Below, in pieces: positions 1 through 11,164 of a DNA stretch of 52,254 bases. The stretch is from Blepharisma japonicum (taxonomy: Eukaryota; Ciliophora; Heterotrichea; Heterotrichida; Blepharismidae): assembly GCA_949751835.1 (NCBI GenBank), contig CATKHK010000149.1, forward strand, positions 1 through 52,254, read 5' to 3'. Position 1 is the first letter of the stretch, and every line of letters starts with the position of its first letter. Both the position numbers and the translations under genes were made by a program. The notes beneath the pieces were generated by a model that saw nothing but the letters and a program-made list of their open reading frames with translations, had not been told where the DNA came from and searched no databases.

Positions 1-1383
1 GCTGCAGTTCGCATTTTCCATCTGCTTTTCAATAAGTGCTTTTCCAATATCCAGCCTTGCTTCTTCTGATTTAATCAATTCTTCTTGCAGATCTGCTTTT
101 TCTTTATCAATTTGTTATATGCCGCTTTAAGATCTCTCATCCTCAGAATCAGCTGTGATTTTTCATCAGCAATTCAAGTTTCCATCAATCAGCTGCTTTT
201 CTAAGTCTGTAATTTGCCCCGAGCCTAAGGCTGAGACGCTGAGAAGGCTTATTTGGTTCATCAAATTCATGATCTCAATTCTGTATTTCCTGATTAAGCC
301 TATTTGTCTTATATAATTTACCACTGGGAAATTGATAGTAGCCTTCAGGATTTTAATGTAATTAAGCACAAGCAAAGACTCTATGTTGTCTCCATATTGC
401 AAGCAAGCCAAGCAGATTGACAAGCAATTGCCTGCAAAGATGTCTTTAAGCAGATGGGTTACATTATACTCATCATACCTTATATAGTCTTCTTTATCTT
501 AGCTGATATTTCATATGAGCTCTCCTATAGTTAAAACTACTTTGTTCAATGTATTTCCTTCACGAATCCTTAATGTCTCTGCATCTTCATTCAGCTTTAC
601 CATCCCAGGCAACTCTACAAAGTTCAACCTAGAAACCAATATATTTGTCTCCTTTGAGACTTGTTCACTGCAATCTGCAAAATTTCGACTGTGAAAAAAG
701 TGGTCGCTTTATCATTTAGAGCCCCGAATTCATTAGTAACCTGAGTTCTATTTCTTCTGGCTAATGTGAGCATGTCAATGAGCTCATGAGAGCTGTTGCA
801 TTGGAGCCAGCTTGCATTTTTCACAGCTGTCTTCTCATTCACTCTGCACAATATGCAGAGTTCCTAGGATTCTTGAATTGGATTAGATCAATAAGTCAGA
901 AACTTCTTCATCGACGATTTCCAAGTAGCGTATCTGACTGAAGATGAATAAGCTTAAGAGCTCTGTAAGAAGGCCACCCTTGGTTGAGTTTGTACTTTGT
1001 TTCGTCGAGAGATTTGAATAGTGACTGAAAAAAGTAGTGGATCAAGCCGGAGTCGGAGCCTTCACCCTCAAGATTGAAGGTTTTACCTGATCCTGTCGTT
1101 CTGAAGCTTAAAATTCCTATATTGGCGCCTTCAAGAATTGCACCTAAATAAGCTTGGCAAGAATTTTCGAAGATTTTGTAGAGAGGAGCACTACCATCAT
1201 AAATACCCCACATCCGAATTCTTCACGGCCTCGATTATTTGCGTCGAGAACACCGATTTTGGTTCCTGCTATTTTTAAGTCTTCTCAGAAATAGCCTGCG
1301 TTAGGCTTGATTTTTATGACTGATTGAATTGAAACACCAATTGCTAACTGTTCAAGTTGTGTGTTATATTTGGGGCTGCCATT
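1..1383 (-). pseudogene. Kinesin-like motor pseudogene, continues past left edge
   Basis: On the minus strand, pieces of a kinesin motor domain lie in the expected order but in different frames. Visible are a P-loop TGSGKTF (about 1070-1100), the YLEIVDEEVSDLL segment (about 920-945), an SSHELIDML-type switch region (about 780-800), NFVELPGMV in place of the usual VDLAGSE (about 600-630), and HLLKDIFAGN near 435-465. After these a coiled-coil-like stretch reaches the left edge. At least three frame changes are needed, and in-frame TAA or TAG codons occur (for example just before DKEDYIRY). Frame changes sit in conserved motifs, so 15-16 nt introns do not explain them. Family knowledge: kinesins are ATP-driven microtubule motors. 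This copy is inferred to be dead; a highly fragmented assembly error is the alternative. Confidence 0.7.
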
Positions 1384-1671
1384 TTGATATAGTTCTTATA
1401 GAAAGCTTACTATGATTAGTGTTTTAGAAGGTTATATATTGGTTTTGATAGAGTTAAAATATAGAAAAAGTCAATTTGTAGAATCATTTGCTTATAAATA
1501 CATTTTTTATTAAAGGCAATACTTATAAAATTATGAATTTTTAATACAAAATTTTTATATATTCAAAAGCTTAATCAATGTTTCAAGATAGGGTGCAAGC
1601 ACAAGGCTGAATATTTATGTCAATGCACCTCTCCTGGAATTCTATCCTGTGTAAAGCACGTCGGGGAGCAT

Positions 1672-3375
1672 ATGGAGTTAACTGGTAAGGCTCATGCATT
1701 TGAGAAAATTTTTGTAGAGCCATGCAAAGGAACAAAAGAAGCAATGCTAGAGTTTCTTACAAGAGAAGAATCAAAAAATAGAAAGCTGAAGGGAAGGATC
1801 CTGGCATCCTTTAGCCAGCGTTTGCTTGAATCAGAGAACGATATTGAAGAGCTTTTAAAAAGTGTAGATTCAGCCTCAGCTGAAATAGGCAACTATTTTA
1901 CAAAAATTTCTCAAGCTCAAAAGTCATCAAAATCAGAGCTGGACCCAGTTTTAGGACTATTGAGTTTACAGCCTGGAGAAGCTGTTGAGAGATTAAAAAA
2001 GATTATCCCAGTCAATCAAGAATGGCAAAACAGTGCAAAGCTATTCTGTGGATTCCGTGAAAAAATAGAGACAATGATCGAATTCTTCATTAAAGACAAA
2101 TTTGAGGAATATTTTAATAGCAGACTCAATAAAATAGAAAAATCTCTTGAAGATCACAATAAAAGTATCAATTTAAGCAATGAGGAGCATAAAAAAGACT
2201 TTGATTTAATGAATGATGAGCTAGCAAACATTAAAGATACTATTTCTAATCTTATAAATGAGAATAAAAAAATCTGCAAAAATCTCGAAAATTTAAAAGA
2301 AGAAATAAATTCAAATATGGAAAATGAGATGGATCAAATTAATTCTCAAATAATCAATATAAATCAAAATCTCAAAAAAGGCAGTTTTATAAACTCTCAA
2401 AATCTAGTTCAAGAATTAAGAGACAAGAGATTAGAAATTTTAAATAAAGCAAATGACCCAGAATTAGAAAAAGAATTTAGGGAAAATTGCTCAATCTACC
2501 AAAGCCATACCTGCATTAAAAACTCATCTATTCATCAAGCATATCAAGATTATAACCTTGCTTACCGTCAAAAAACATCACTTTATAGTACTCAAGAAGT
2601 TAAGGGCAAAACTAATTTGTTTATTTATGATACAGAAAACGAAAGTAAAGAAGTCAGAGTGTTAGAGCCTCCTGAACTATTAGATCACTACACATGCATA
2701 ACTCAACTGCCTGGAGGAAATTTATTTTGTTTTGGTAGCAGCTGACCTGTTACTGACATTTGCATGACATATGACGAGGATAGATGTCCTGTTTCTGGCA
2801 TTTGCTTGATAATTGACGAGAATTATAGAATTCAACATCTGCCATCTGGAACTCCATGCTGCAAATCATCATCTATCTATTTCAATAATAGTGTTTATTG
2901 CTTTGGAGGCAGCAAATGAGATGCTTTAACTCTATCAGAGAGATTTGATTTGAATAAAAAGCAATGGATTAAGTTAAAGCCGCTGCCTCAAGCTGATGAA
3001 GGTTGCATGAATATAATATTTAATGGAAATATTTTGATTTCTGGCCAGAAGAATAAAAATCTTTTGCGATATTCAATTGTTAGCAACACTTTCGTGACAA
3101 TTCCTTTTGATTTTGCGATTGAGAAAAGAAAAATCATAATAAATTCAGAGAGATTATATTTAATTGAATGTGGTGAGGATGGATCAGTTTATGAAAGTGA
3201 AATTTCAAATGACTCTGTCTGGAGAAGGATTGGAGATTCAATAATACATGATAATTTAGGTCAAGTATATCTCATATACAACAAAGGAGCAATAAACATT
3301 GCATATTATCGCTATAATGGCATTGAATACTTCAAATTTAATTTGAAAGAAAAGACATTAGAGCAACTAGTTTAA
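1672..3375 (+). CDS. Kelch-like repeat protein with N-terminal coiled coil; ancestral start lost
   Basis: Reading TGA (2743-2745 and 2917-2919) as Trp gives one open frame of 567 aa ending in TAA. Residues about 20-270 are helical and coiled-coil-like; the rest contains degenerate kelch-type repeats (YCFGGSKWDALT, RFDLNKKQWIKL, LLRYSIVSNTF). Relatives at 47102-49438 and at the right edge begin with a Cys/His zinc-binding motif. Here the matching codons (CFKIGC, EYLCQC, SCVKHVGEH) are present in frame upstream at about 1570-1671, but the start position reads AAG at 1567-1569 and no in-frame ATG lies between the upstream TAA (1495) and 1672. So either translation starts at 1672 without the zinc motif, or the gene is newly inactivated. 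It lacks the TPR tail of its relatives. A 42-nt tandem repeat lies at 2746-2829. Function unknown; probably a scaffold or adaptor. Confidence 0.65.
2746..2829 (+). repeat. 42-nt in-frame tandem duplication inside the kelch gene
   Basis: Two adjacent 42-nt units (2746-2787 and 2788-2829) begin CCTGTT and encode similar 14-residue pieces, PVTDICMTYDEDRC and PVSGICLIIDENYR. Paralogues have a single copy of this strand, so it is an in-frame insertion by tandem duplication. Confidence 0.75.
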
Positions 3376-4156
3376 AATAAGTGGCTTAATACATAGTTCT
3401 CTTTTATTACTCTTTGGCTATTTATTTTAAAAATTATATCATTGATCCAATATAGTTTATATAGCCATACATTTATTTAGTCAAAGCTAGGGCTGCAAAT
3501 GTTCATAGAATATTATTAATAGATCTGCCGTTTGAAATTGACAATTCTCTCCCGCTCAATTACTCAACTGAAATCTTCTTGTTAATTCCAATAATTTTTG
3601 ACGATATATTTTAGGCTTTTTGAATTTTCATAGGTCTCATAAGCATTGATTTTGAAATGTAAATTTTACGAAAAATAATCATTGTATTGTAAACATAATT
3701 TTGTTAATTAAATAATTACAGAAATCTATGAATGAGAAGCTATTTTAGAATTTGCCTCGAATCTACTTTTGGGTGATTTTTGGTTGCAGATTCCCAATCT
3801 GTAGCATTTTTCTCTGATAGTGCCTTCGATCTAGAAATTTTTAGCAGGGTTCTTCTCTCCGCGGTATGCGGATGCTATGCAGTTAATTAGACGAGTTCAG
3901 GAGTTACTCATCGCTTTCTTATTAATTATTATAGAGTGATTGATAGTTGTTGCATGAATATATTATCATTTTGAGCATTTGAGCAATACAATTTATTACT
4001 TTCATGAAGTTTTAAAAATAGTTTTTTCAATCTTTAAGAAATTTATAATGGAATTAAATGCTAAAAATCAAGCTAGCTTGCTTAATTTCAATGAAATTCA
4101 GACATATATAACAATAGCGTAATAAAGCCAGAAATAAATCAGCCCAAAAGATATTG
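3376..4156. other. Intergenic, no gene seen
   Basis: AT-rich stretch with stops in all frames even when TGA is read as Trp. No recognisable protein motif, RNA gene or repeat was found. Confidence 0.5.
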
Positions 4157-4557
4157 TAGGCTAAGCTCTAACTATCGAAGAGTTAAGAGTTAAAACATCT
4201 GAGATTTTAAACGGAACCAATAATAACCTGAAAACAAAGCAAGATTTTAGAAGAATGTGCAATTTATATGAAAGTCAGAATTCTGTTTCTGATTTGCCAT
4301 TGATCCAAGCATATCAAGAATATGTCAAAGCCTATCATCAAATAGTATCTCTTTATCTTATTGATAGATCAGACAAGAAAACTAATTTGATTATTTATGA
4401 CACTGAAAGTGAAAGAGAAGAGTTGAAAGTTTTAGAGACTGCAGGATTTTTAAATTATACCACATGCATTGCTAAACTTCCAAATGGTGAGCTATTCTGT
4501 TTCAGGAGCAATTGCTATCCAGTTTCTGGGAATACTTTAATAATTGATAGCAATTAA
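4157..4557 (+). pseudogene. Fragment of the kelch-like family
   Basis: The frame is open from about 4165 and matches the middle of the kelch gene at 1672-3375: EELRVKTSEILN parallels ELRDKRLEILNK, and QAYQEYVKAYHQ, TNLIIYDTESE and LPNGELFCF parallel the same blocks there. An in-frame TAA precedes it and it ends in TAA at 4557 after LIIDSN, so the N-terminal zinc motif and the remaining kelch repeats are missing. It lies just downstream of its relative on the same strand, consistent with a decayed tandem copy. Confidence 0.7.
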
Positions 4558-4893
4558 TATTATTATTTATAAGCTATCTCTAGCTCAGCATATATTATCT
4601 TATTATAATAATTTATTAGTTTAAACGGGCTAAGATATTTAATTTTGAATGTAGCCTAATTTAATTCCATCTCTAATTATAAAGCTAAATCATTCTAACT
4701 ATTCTCAGATAAATCTATTAATTGATTTAATATTTATAATATTTGCAGCCTTTATGAAGTAATCAAACGTATTTTTATATTTCCAAATTAAAAGACATTA
4801 AAATTCCATAATTTGGAAAGATAATCTGGGAAGTTTTTTGAAGTCTTTATTACAATTTTTATTATAAATATTTAATACCAGAATTAAATATAA
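4558..4893. other. Intergenic, no gene seen
   Basis: AT-rich and dense in stops on both strands; nothing recognisable. Confidence 0.5.
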
Positions 4894-5190
4894 TTAATTT
4901 TTGGCTTTTTGCAACCTTTTATATTGGTCAAGGCATTTTTTAGCTTCACTTGCTCTCTTTAATTTATTTAACGTATCCCCTTTACTTTTCCAATAGGGAG
5001 TAGAATTTGGATTTAATTGAATTGCATTGTTGTAATAATTAAGTGCATCTTGATATCTTTTTTCATTAAATAAAATATCTCCCATGTAATTATATAGTGA
5101 ACTATTCCCTGGATTAATTCTAATAGCTCAATTATAGCAATCAATAGCTTCATTATTTTATTTTAACTTTCTAGCTCGTCCTTGTCAAGT
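4894..5190 (-). pseudogene. Tetratricopeptide repeat (TPR) fragment
   Basis: The minus strand reads NEAIDCYNWAIRINPGNSS (Trp from TGA), then an ILFNEKRYQDALNYYNNAI block and LNPNSTPYWKSKGDTL, which are clear TPR units with the A..YY.AI.LNP pattern. It ends in TAA after LQKAKN. Upstream an in-frame TAA interrupts the frame (GRARKLK then stop), so it is a 5'-truncated remnant. The best source is the TPR tail of the zinc-finger/kelch/TPR family seen at 47102-49438. Confidence 0.65.
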
Positions 5191-5199
5191 GAGCAAAAT

Positions 5200-5745
5200 A
5201 TTGGAAAAGCTCTCCTCTGTCCATTATTTCTCCTCCATCTTCATACTGTCAGCACCAATTCTTCATATCTTAGACCTGAAAGAATATTTAGTAGGCTTCC
5301 ATTGGCTATGATCAGCTTTATCACCATCAAGAAACTCATCAGCTCTGTAGCAGAACTATAGGATTTTCCCTATATAATCATAAAGCAACTATCAAATTAG
5401 CAAATTTCTTTGGTATCTCACCAGCCTTACACAACCTTCATTCTTTTTCTGGAGCAGTTTTTGGAAGGAAATTTATCTCCTCAAGTTGTGCATTTAAAAG
5501 TAAAAAATGCAGAGACAATTAAATTTGGTGCAGCCACAATCATTTCATTCTAGAGCTGCTTATTAATTAAAATCTTGGAAGATGCTATTCCTGGAACTCT
5601 GGCTTATAATGAAACTATCAAGGCTTGAATGGAAGATGGCTACAAAATTATTGATATTAAAAATAGTAGTGCTTATTTGAAGTCTATCATTTTTATATGT
5701 TTAAACTTAGCCAAAAAGAAATCATCCTCTTTTAGAGGCTTTTTT
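5200..5745 (+). pseudogene. Unrecognised decayed coding sequence
   Basis: Plus-strand stretches have protein-like composition, for example VHLKVKNAETIKFGAATIIS near 5480-5545 and ILEDAIPGTLAYNETIKAWM near 5575-5635 (Trp from TGA), in one frame broken by TAG codons. No family was recognised. It could be a dead gene or chance openness in a GC-richer patch. Confidence 0.3.
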
Positions 5746-5880
5746 TAGCTCTTGTAATCATAAATATGATCCTCCCTGCACATTAACTTTGGCACTATTT
5801 TTATCAATTATAACTATAGAAAGCAGCTTGCTTTATGCATATTGATTTTCTCACAGAATTTCCTAATGACTTCAGATTTC

Positions 5881-6225
5881 TTATTTTGACGTTATTACGT
5901 CTTCGTATTCTGATCCCGTAAACAAGCCGATTTTGAAGTAAAAACAGCCTAAAGCTTTATAAAATTGCTTTCTGGAAACATATAGCCAGCAGAAAGCTGA
6001 AGTGATTCCAATAGAAACATAGAAAATTTGCCTAATGTTTAAATAAGGATATTTAACATGAAAAACTGAAGAATCTGAAACCTGTGCCCAATTTAATACA
6101 ATGAAAACAAACTTATCTGCATATAAACTACTCAAAAGGGAAAAAGAAAAGTTGTTCGCTGTGTCAGCTTCAGTAGCCTAGCCCAATTAATTGTTAGAAA
6201 AAAACAGAATAAGCATCATAACTGA
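5881..6225 (-). pseudogene. Possible remnant of a membrane protein
   Basis: An open stretch on the minus strand ends in TAA at 5881 and contains one hydrophobic segment (IFYVSIGITSAFCWLYVS) preceded by a polar region. An upstream in-frame MMLILFFSNN, signal-peptide-like, is separated from it by TAA and TAG codons. No family recognised. It sits downstream of, and on the same strand as, the furin-repeat fragment at 6894-7400, so it may be another part of one dead gene. Confidence 0.3.
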
Positions 6226-6893
6226 TTAAACTTAACAAACTTGTCTCTGAGAGTCGATGCAAGTTTTACCCTGTAACCCCTGAAAGCTCTGTTAAGTTAA
6301 CTGTTGGACTTGAAAAGTCAGTGTCAAGGCCCCAATATCAATTTATATAATGCCAGAAAGGCATTCTACGTCAACTGAGGTACTGCTTAAAGGCTCAAAC
6401 CTAATAGTTGAGTGAATTATTTAGCACTTGAGATTGTTGTGTCAATAGAGCTTTACATGACTGCAAGCTTTGCTAATTTTAAGGAGAAAATCTTCTTTCT
6501 CGGCTGCTTTAGGATTCATTTTTGGATTTTTAATCAATTACTGACATTTTTTGATTTTATATTGTACTTTTCTTCTAATGGATAATTCTTTCCTTTATGG
6601 AATTTTGGGCAGGTATTCGTGATATATACTCTTTATTTAGCTGAAGTTACTTTTCTGTCCAATTTATTTTATAAGAGCTTCTAATTTAAATTGCTTTAAA
6701 GTTATAATGCTTAATTTTTCTTTTAAAGCTAAAAGAAATCTTATAGTTTGAAATTTTTGAGGTTCATTTTGGAATTGATTTCTAATTTAAGGATAAGGAG
6801 TTAGTAAACAACAATAAATTATAAGGATATAGTTCTAGTGATTTAGTTTTTAATAAATTAGCTTATTACTAATTGATGCTTAATGGCTCGTTT
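6226..6893. other. Mostly non-coding
   Basis: Near 6240-6310 the minus strand has a short protein-like piece (PTVNLTELSGVTG), stop-interrupted; the remainder is AT-rich with nothing recognisable. Confidence 0.35.
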
Positions 6894-7400
6894 TTAAGCA
6901 TATCCAAAGACAAAGTCAATTCTAATCGGAAGATCTGCTTCACTAAAATTAGTGGTTTCTATCTGCATCTGATTGCTTGTTCTTGAATGTACTCTCCAAC
7001 CGCTAGTGTCTTTAGTTCTCCCATCATCATAGCTAGCTACAAGGCTTTCAATGCTGTAAATATTTGTGCTCGCATATGCGAAGTCAATGATGATATAAGG
7101 ATTACTGAAATGATTTTTGAATCTTAGCATCAACCCTGCATGTAGTTAAATCTTGATTAACTATTTCCGCACATTCATAACAAGTGCTAGCATCACAAGA
7201 AGTGCATGAAACCGCACACGCTAAATAAAAATTACAAACACAAGATGTTGTGCCTGATCCATTGTCGTAAAGAAAGTAGCCTGCTTCTCATAAAGTGTAA
7301 AATTTCCTGATAAGGGTGAGCAATCAAGACAATTGGTGAGGGCATTAGAACAGCCTAAAGTAAAAAATATAGTGATGATTCTTAGGTGAGAATCCAGCCA
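6894..7400 (-). pseudogene. Fragment of a furin-repeat (Cys-rich) secreted protein
   Basis: On the minus strand, cysteine-rich repeats (CVCNFYLACAVSCTSC, CYECAEIVNQDLTTC) are followed by a beta-sandwich-like tail ending DLPIRIDFVFGYA and TAA. The order and ending parallel the C-terminus of the intact gene at 9076-10945 (DLPVQVSFTFEKVDD). Upstream the frame changes between NCLDCSPLSG and EAGYFLYDNGSG (about 7290), and no signal peptide or LamG part is found. Inferred to be a 3' remnant of a related gene. The shared ending supports the annotated stop of the intact copy. Confidence 0.6.
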
Positions 7401-9075
7401 AAGCAGCTACTAAAATTTCTTTATGGTTATGCTTTTCAGGATTTTTGAATTTAAATAATATAAGCATTTAATTTTGAAATTAGAAAAATATAAGTTTATG
7501 CTGAAACTTATATTTCTCTTCAATTTAAAATAAAAAAGAAGTATGAGACTTTTATTTAACTTTTCTAATCTTACTATCAAAAATTATAAATCCCCCAGAA
7601 ATCTCTATAGAATAGAGTAAAAGATAATATTCGTCTGATAAGATACCAAGAATTGGGCTTCATCCATGCTATTTTAATTTTTTCTTTATAACTTATCGGG
7701 ACTTATCCCACAGCGTGAAATTAAGATTTAAGCCTTATTACATAAACTTCTCTATAAGTGATAATAGCGCTAATAAAGCACCCTAAATTTTTATTTAAAT
7801 TGTAATTAATATTAACTTCTAGAGTTGCCATCCCGAATTGAAATATATAATTTGATTCAATTATTCATTTAATTCATATTTATTATTAGAAATTAGTATT
7901 TTAAGTTTAAAGTTACCATAAGTCTTATTAATTAAGAATGGATTTTATTTATGTGAAATAACTTAAATTCACTTCAAATATTTTGCATGATGCTTTTCTC
8001 ATTTAAAAAACTGAGCTAGCATTATAGCTACAGGCAAAGCTTTGAGCATTTGCGATATATTCAATTCATAGCCCTGTCTAAAGCCTATGCTTAAACTAAT
8101 GAGCTATCGAATTCTTCAAAAATACCGAATGATACAGGTAGTATTTGCATACTTGGTGTACATAAAAGTGATGATTTGGATTAGAAAAAATTAAATCCGA
8201 AATAGTTTAAAGCTTACTTAGGGTTTTCTTTTTCCCTGGGCTAATTTTTTCTAATATAATTTAAGGAAAATTTCTTCCTATTGATGTAGCTAATTCATAA
8301 TATCTTATCATTTGAATAGCTTCTTGAAAACACAAACAAAATTTTAATTCTATAGTAAATTTTATTAAAATTCTTAGAGAAAAGCTTATATAAATTAGAT
8401 CTTAATTTTCTAACGGAAAATTAAAGTTTATAGTAAAATAAAATTTTATTTAGTAATTATTTTATTTCAAATTAAACTTTTAATCACAAACAGAATATCA
8501 AATTAACTTAATTTATGCAATATAATTATAGATTTAGTTAGAAAAATATTTTGAATTTAATTTCAACTCATAAATGTATCATGTGAATCCATTTTTAAAG
8601 AGATATGTTGCTTAGGAGTTCAATATAGAATCGTTTCAAATAATATAATTAAGCTAAATTGCAAAAATAATTATATAATTAAGAATTTTTAATGAATTAA
8701 ATTAAAATAAGTATCAATAGAAAAACTGGTCAAGAGTTGTTTTATATTTTCAAAAATATTTAATCAAATTATATTTTTCTTAATATTTAAGAATGAATTC
8801 TGTTTTCTTAACCTATATTCTATATAGATAGACTTTATTCTTTATTCCCTATATTTTATTACATTTTTGATATTTTAATCGATCCATTTATGAATCATTA
8901 ATTTAATTACTTTTGTGCCGAAAGAAAGATAAAACAGTTACCATCCTGGCTTTCGATTAGCCTAGCAGTAATATTCATAAATATAATTTATTTTATAAAA
9001 ATTGTTTATTTTCCAGGTCAAAAAACATGCAAAATCAAACATATTTTTTGATCTTTTTAGTTTTATTATAATAAT
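7401..9075. other. Long AT-rich intergenic region
   Basis: About 1.7 kb of very AT-rich sequence with frequent stops in all frames and no recognisable gene, RNA or ordered repeat. It includes the upstream region of the LamG/furin gene. Confidence 0.5.
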
Positions 9076-10945
9076 ATGAAAATTGGATTGATTTTCTCTT
9101 GCTTCCTCTGCTTATTCCCAATACTTGCCATGGGAGAGCCAGTTGGCAATTATCCATTAACTGAAGGCTCAATCCTCAATAAGACCTACTTGGAGAACAC
9201 CGTAGAAGATGGTTTTGCTGACATCATGAGCGATGAATTATTTTATACCGATCTCTATGGATCAGCTAGGCCTACTTGTGCAGGCACATTTCTACGCAAT
9301 GATAGTTATCTTTACGTTAATACAGGCGATTTTGCTGGTAATAGCCTTTCATTCTCCTTTTGGTTCTACCCTGGAGATGACAAAGAAGGCTATATTTGGA
9401 CTTTCACAGAAGATTTCTATACGGCCACAGCGTTTTATGCTCTGTACAACAATAGTGAATTGGAATTTGGAGCATCTAAATGGAATGAAACTGATGATAA
9501 AGCAGTAGTAGCAAAAGGCTATGCAAAAGGTAATTACTAAGTAGATCAATGGTACTTGCTCATAATAACTTTGGCAAATGATGTCGAGAAAAATCAAACC
9601 TCCTTTAAGGCTTATGATTCTGGAAATCTTGCAGCGCCAATTGCTGATTTGGTTTTCCCAGCCAGAGCCAATTTATCCAACATGTGGGTCAATTTGGGAA
9701 ACTACAATAAGTATGCTGGCGGATTCTCAGGATTTGTTTATCAGCTAAATATATATGATGCTATTCTAGACTCAACAGCAATGGAAAGTCTTTTCAGCGT
9801 GACTTGTGATGGAGTCTGTAATAAATGCCCTACTTCTGCCAACGGCAATATATGTCTGGACTTCAGCTGTCTTTATCCAGTAGGAGCTCATGAATTTGAT
9901 CCCCTTCAACTATGCGATCCTAGTTGTAAGGCTTATTGCCAAGGCCCAGCTAATAAAGATTCCACAGTAGAAAAATCTGATTCGTCTTGCTCTGACTGTT
10001 TGACTTCCAAAATAACAACTGACGATAAAGGAAATTGCACATGTGGTGATGGCAAGGCTCATGTGTTCACTAGAGGACAGCTATCTGACTGCTCAGATTG
10101 TGATAATGGCTGTAAAACTTGTGCTACAAATGATGCCGGCCCAGCCTGTAGTGCTTGTACGGATCCAGCTGCTGATGCTTCAGGCAAAGGCTGCGAATGT
10201 CCAAAAGGTTACAAAATTACAGACAACAGTCTTGGTTTTTGTGTTATGGACTGCAATAAAGAATGCGATAACTGTGCTGATGGAGAGCCTGCCTACTGCT
10301 ATTCCTGCAGCTATGAATTAGCCACCGCTGTACACGGCATCTGCCAATGCCAGCCTGGCTACTTCGCTACTAACTCTTCAAATGAAGTTCTTTCTTGTTC
10401 TCGTAAACTTTATTTTAGTTTGCACCTCTCCTTGTTTAGAGTGTGAAGGAAGTGCCGATTACTGCACAGAATGTGCTGGAGATGGGACAGCAGCTTTTGA
10501 CGGAGATTGTGTATGTGATCATGGATTTTACCCTTCTTTTGACACTATTAACGGAGCCAGCTTACCTACTTGTGTTCGTAAGAATTATTTAGCTTGCAGT
10601 GATAGTTGCGATAAATGTGATAAAAATTGCTTTATGTGCACTGACATAAACAATTCTGATGGGGGTGATAACTGTTTCGTTTCATCATTAGGATACCAAA
10701 TGAAGTTCAGAAGCGGAATTATTACAGTTACTTTTTCACAAGAATTGGACAAGCCTTTAGATAAGTATGACTTCAACGTTCAAGATAAACAAGGAACTTG
10801 GCGTGACGCGAGCTATTGGAATATTTCGATGGTTTCTCCAAGTGAGTATAAGATATTTACAGACTTGACAAAGGATGATCTGCCAGTGCAAGTCTCTTTC
10901 ACTTTTGAGAAAGTGGATGACACTAACTCTACTCCAGTAGCTTAA
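9076..10945 (+). CDS. Secreted LamG-like and furin-repeat cysteine-rich protein (3 exons)
   Basis: Exons 9076-9529, 9545-10402 and 10419-10945 give 612 aa once a 15-nt and a 16-nt intron are removed; without removal, TAA or a frame change breaks the protein. Residues 1-20 are a signal peptide (MKIGLIFSCFLCLFPILAMG). Residues about 25-235 resemble a LamG/concanavalin-type jelly roll (SLSFSFWFYPGDDKEGYIW, FSGFVYQLNIYD). Residues about 240-500 are dense in cysteine, with CxxC and CxC units (CDNGCKTC, CECPKGYKI) typical of furin/growth-factor-receptor repeats. The last 100 residues form a beta-rich domain. No transmembrane helix is visible, so a secreted or surface-associated protein is inferred. 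Such repeat proteins are numerous in ciliates; ligand and role are unknown. Confidence 0.85.
9530..9544 (+). other. 15-nt intron
   Basis: GTAATTACTAAGTAG begins GT and ends AG and contains an in-frame TAA. Removing it joins AK to DQWYLL and keeps the jelly-roll domain continuous. Confidence 0.9.
10403..10418 (+). other. 16-nt intron
   Basis: GTAAACTTTATTTTAG. Its removal shifts the frame by one and joins VLSCS to LCTSPCLECEG, preserving the spacing of the cysteine repeats. Confidence 0.9.
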
Positions 10946-11164
10946 CTTAAATAATCAATCTTTGATTTAAGAAAGATATTAATTGTTTTGTTTTGATATA
11001 GTTCTGTTCTTTTTGGAATTATTAATGCTTTTTCTGTGTACATCTAAATAGAGTCCTCATGATTTTTAAGGCGCATTCCAATTCTGAATAATAAAAAATT
11101 GGCACGCTTATATATTAATCGTGTGATTTAAAATTTTAATTGAGCAGTTTAATTAAATGGCCTA

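Noticed and set aside
1178-1215. A GTATTT...GGTAG 16-nt stretch in the kinesin remnant as an intron
   Set aside because: Removing it deletes the conserved IYDGS part and leaves the following APLYKIF out of frame.
6240-6340. tRNA-like gene in the GC-richer patch
   Set aside because: No cloverleaf arms or TTC-type loop; the patch reads better as decayed protein-coding sequence.
7401-9075. Possible structural RNA or origin in the AT-rich gap
   Set aside because: No conserved stem, box motif, tRNA arm or ordered repeat could be seen.
9233-9508. Overlapping open frame within the LamG exon
   Set aside because: Out-of-frame shadow; the jelly-roll domain and signal peptide are in the other frame.
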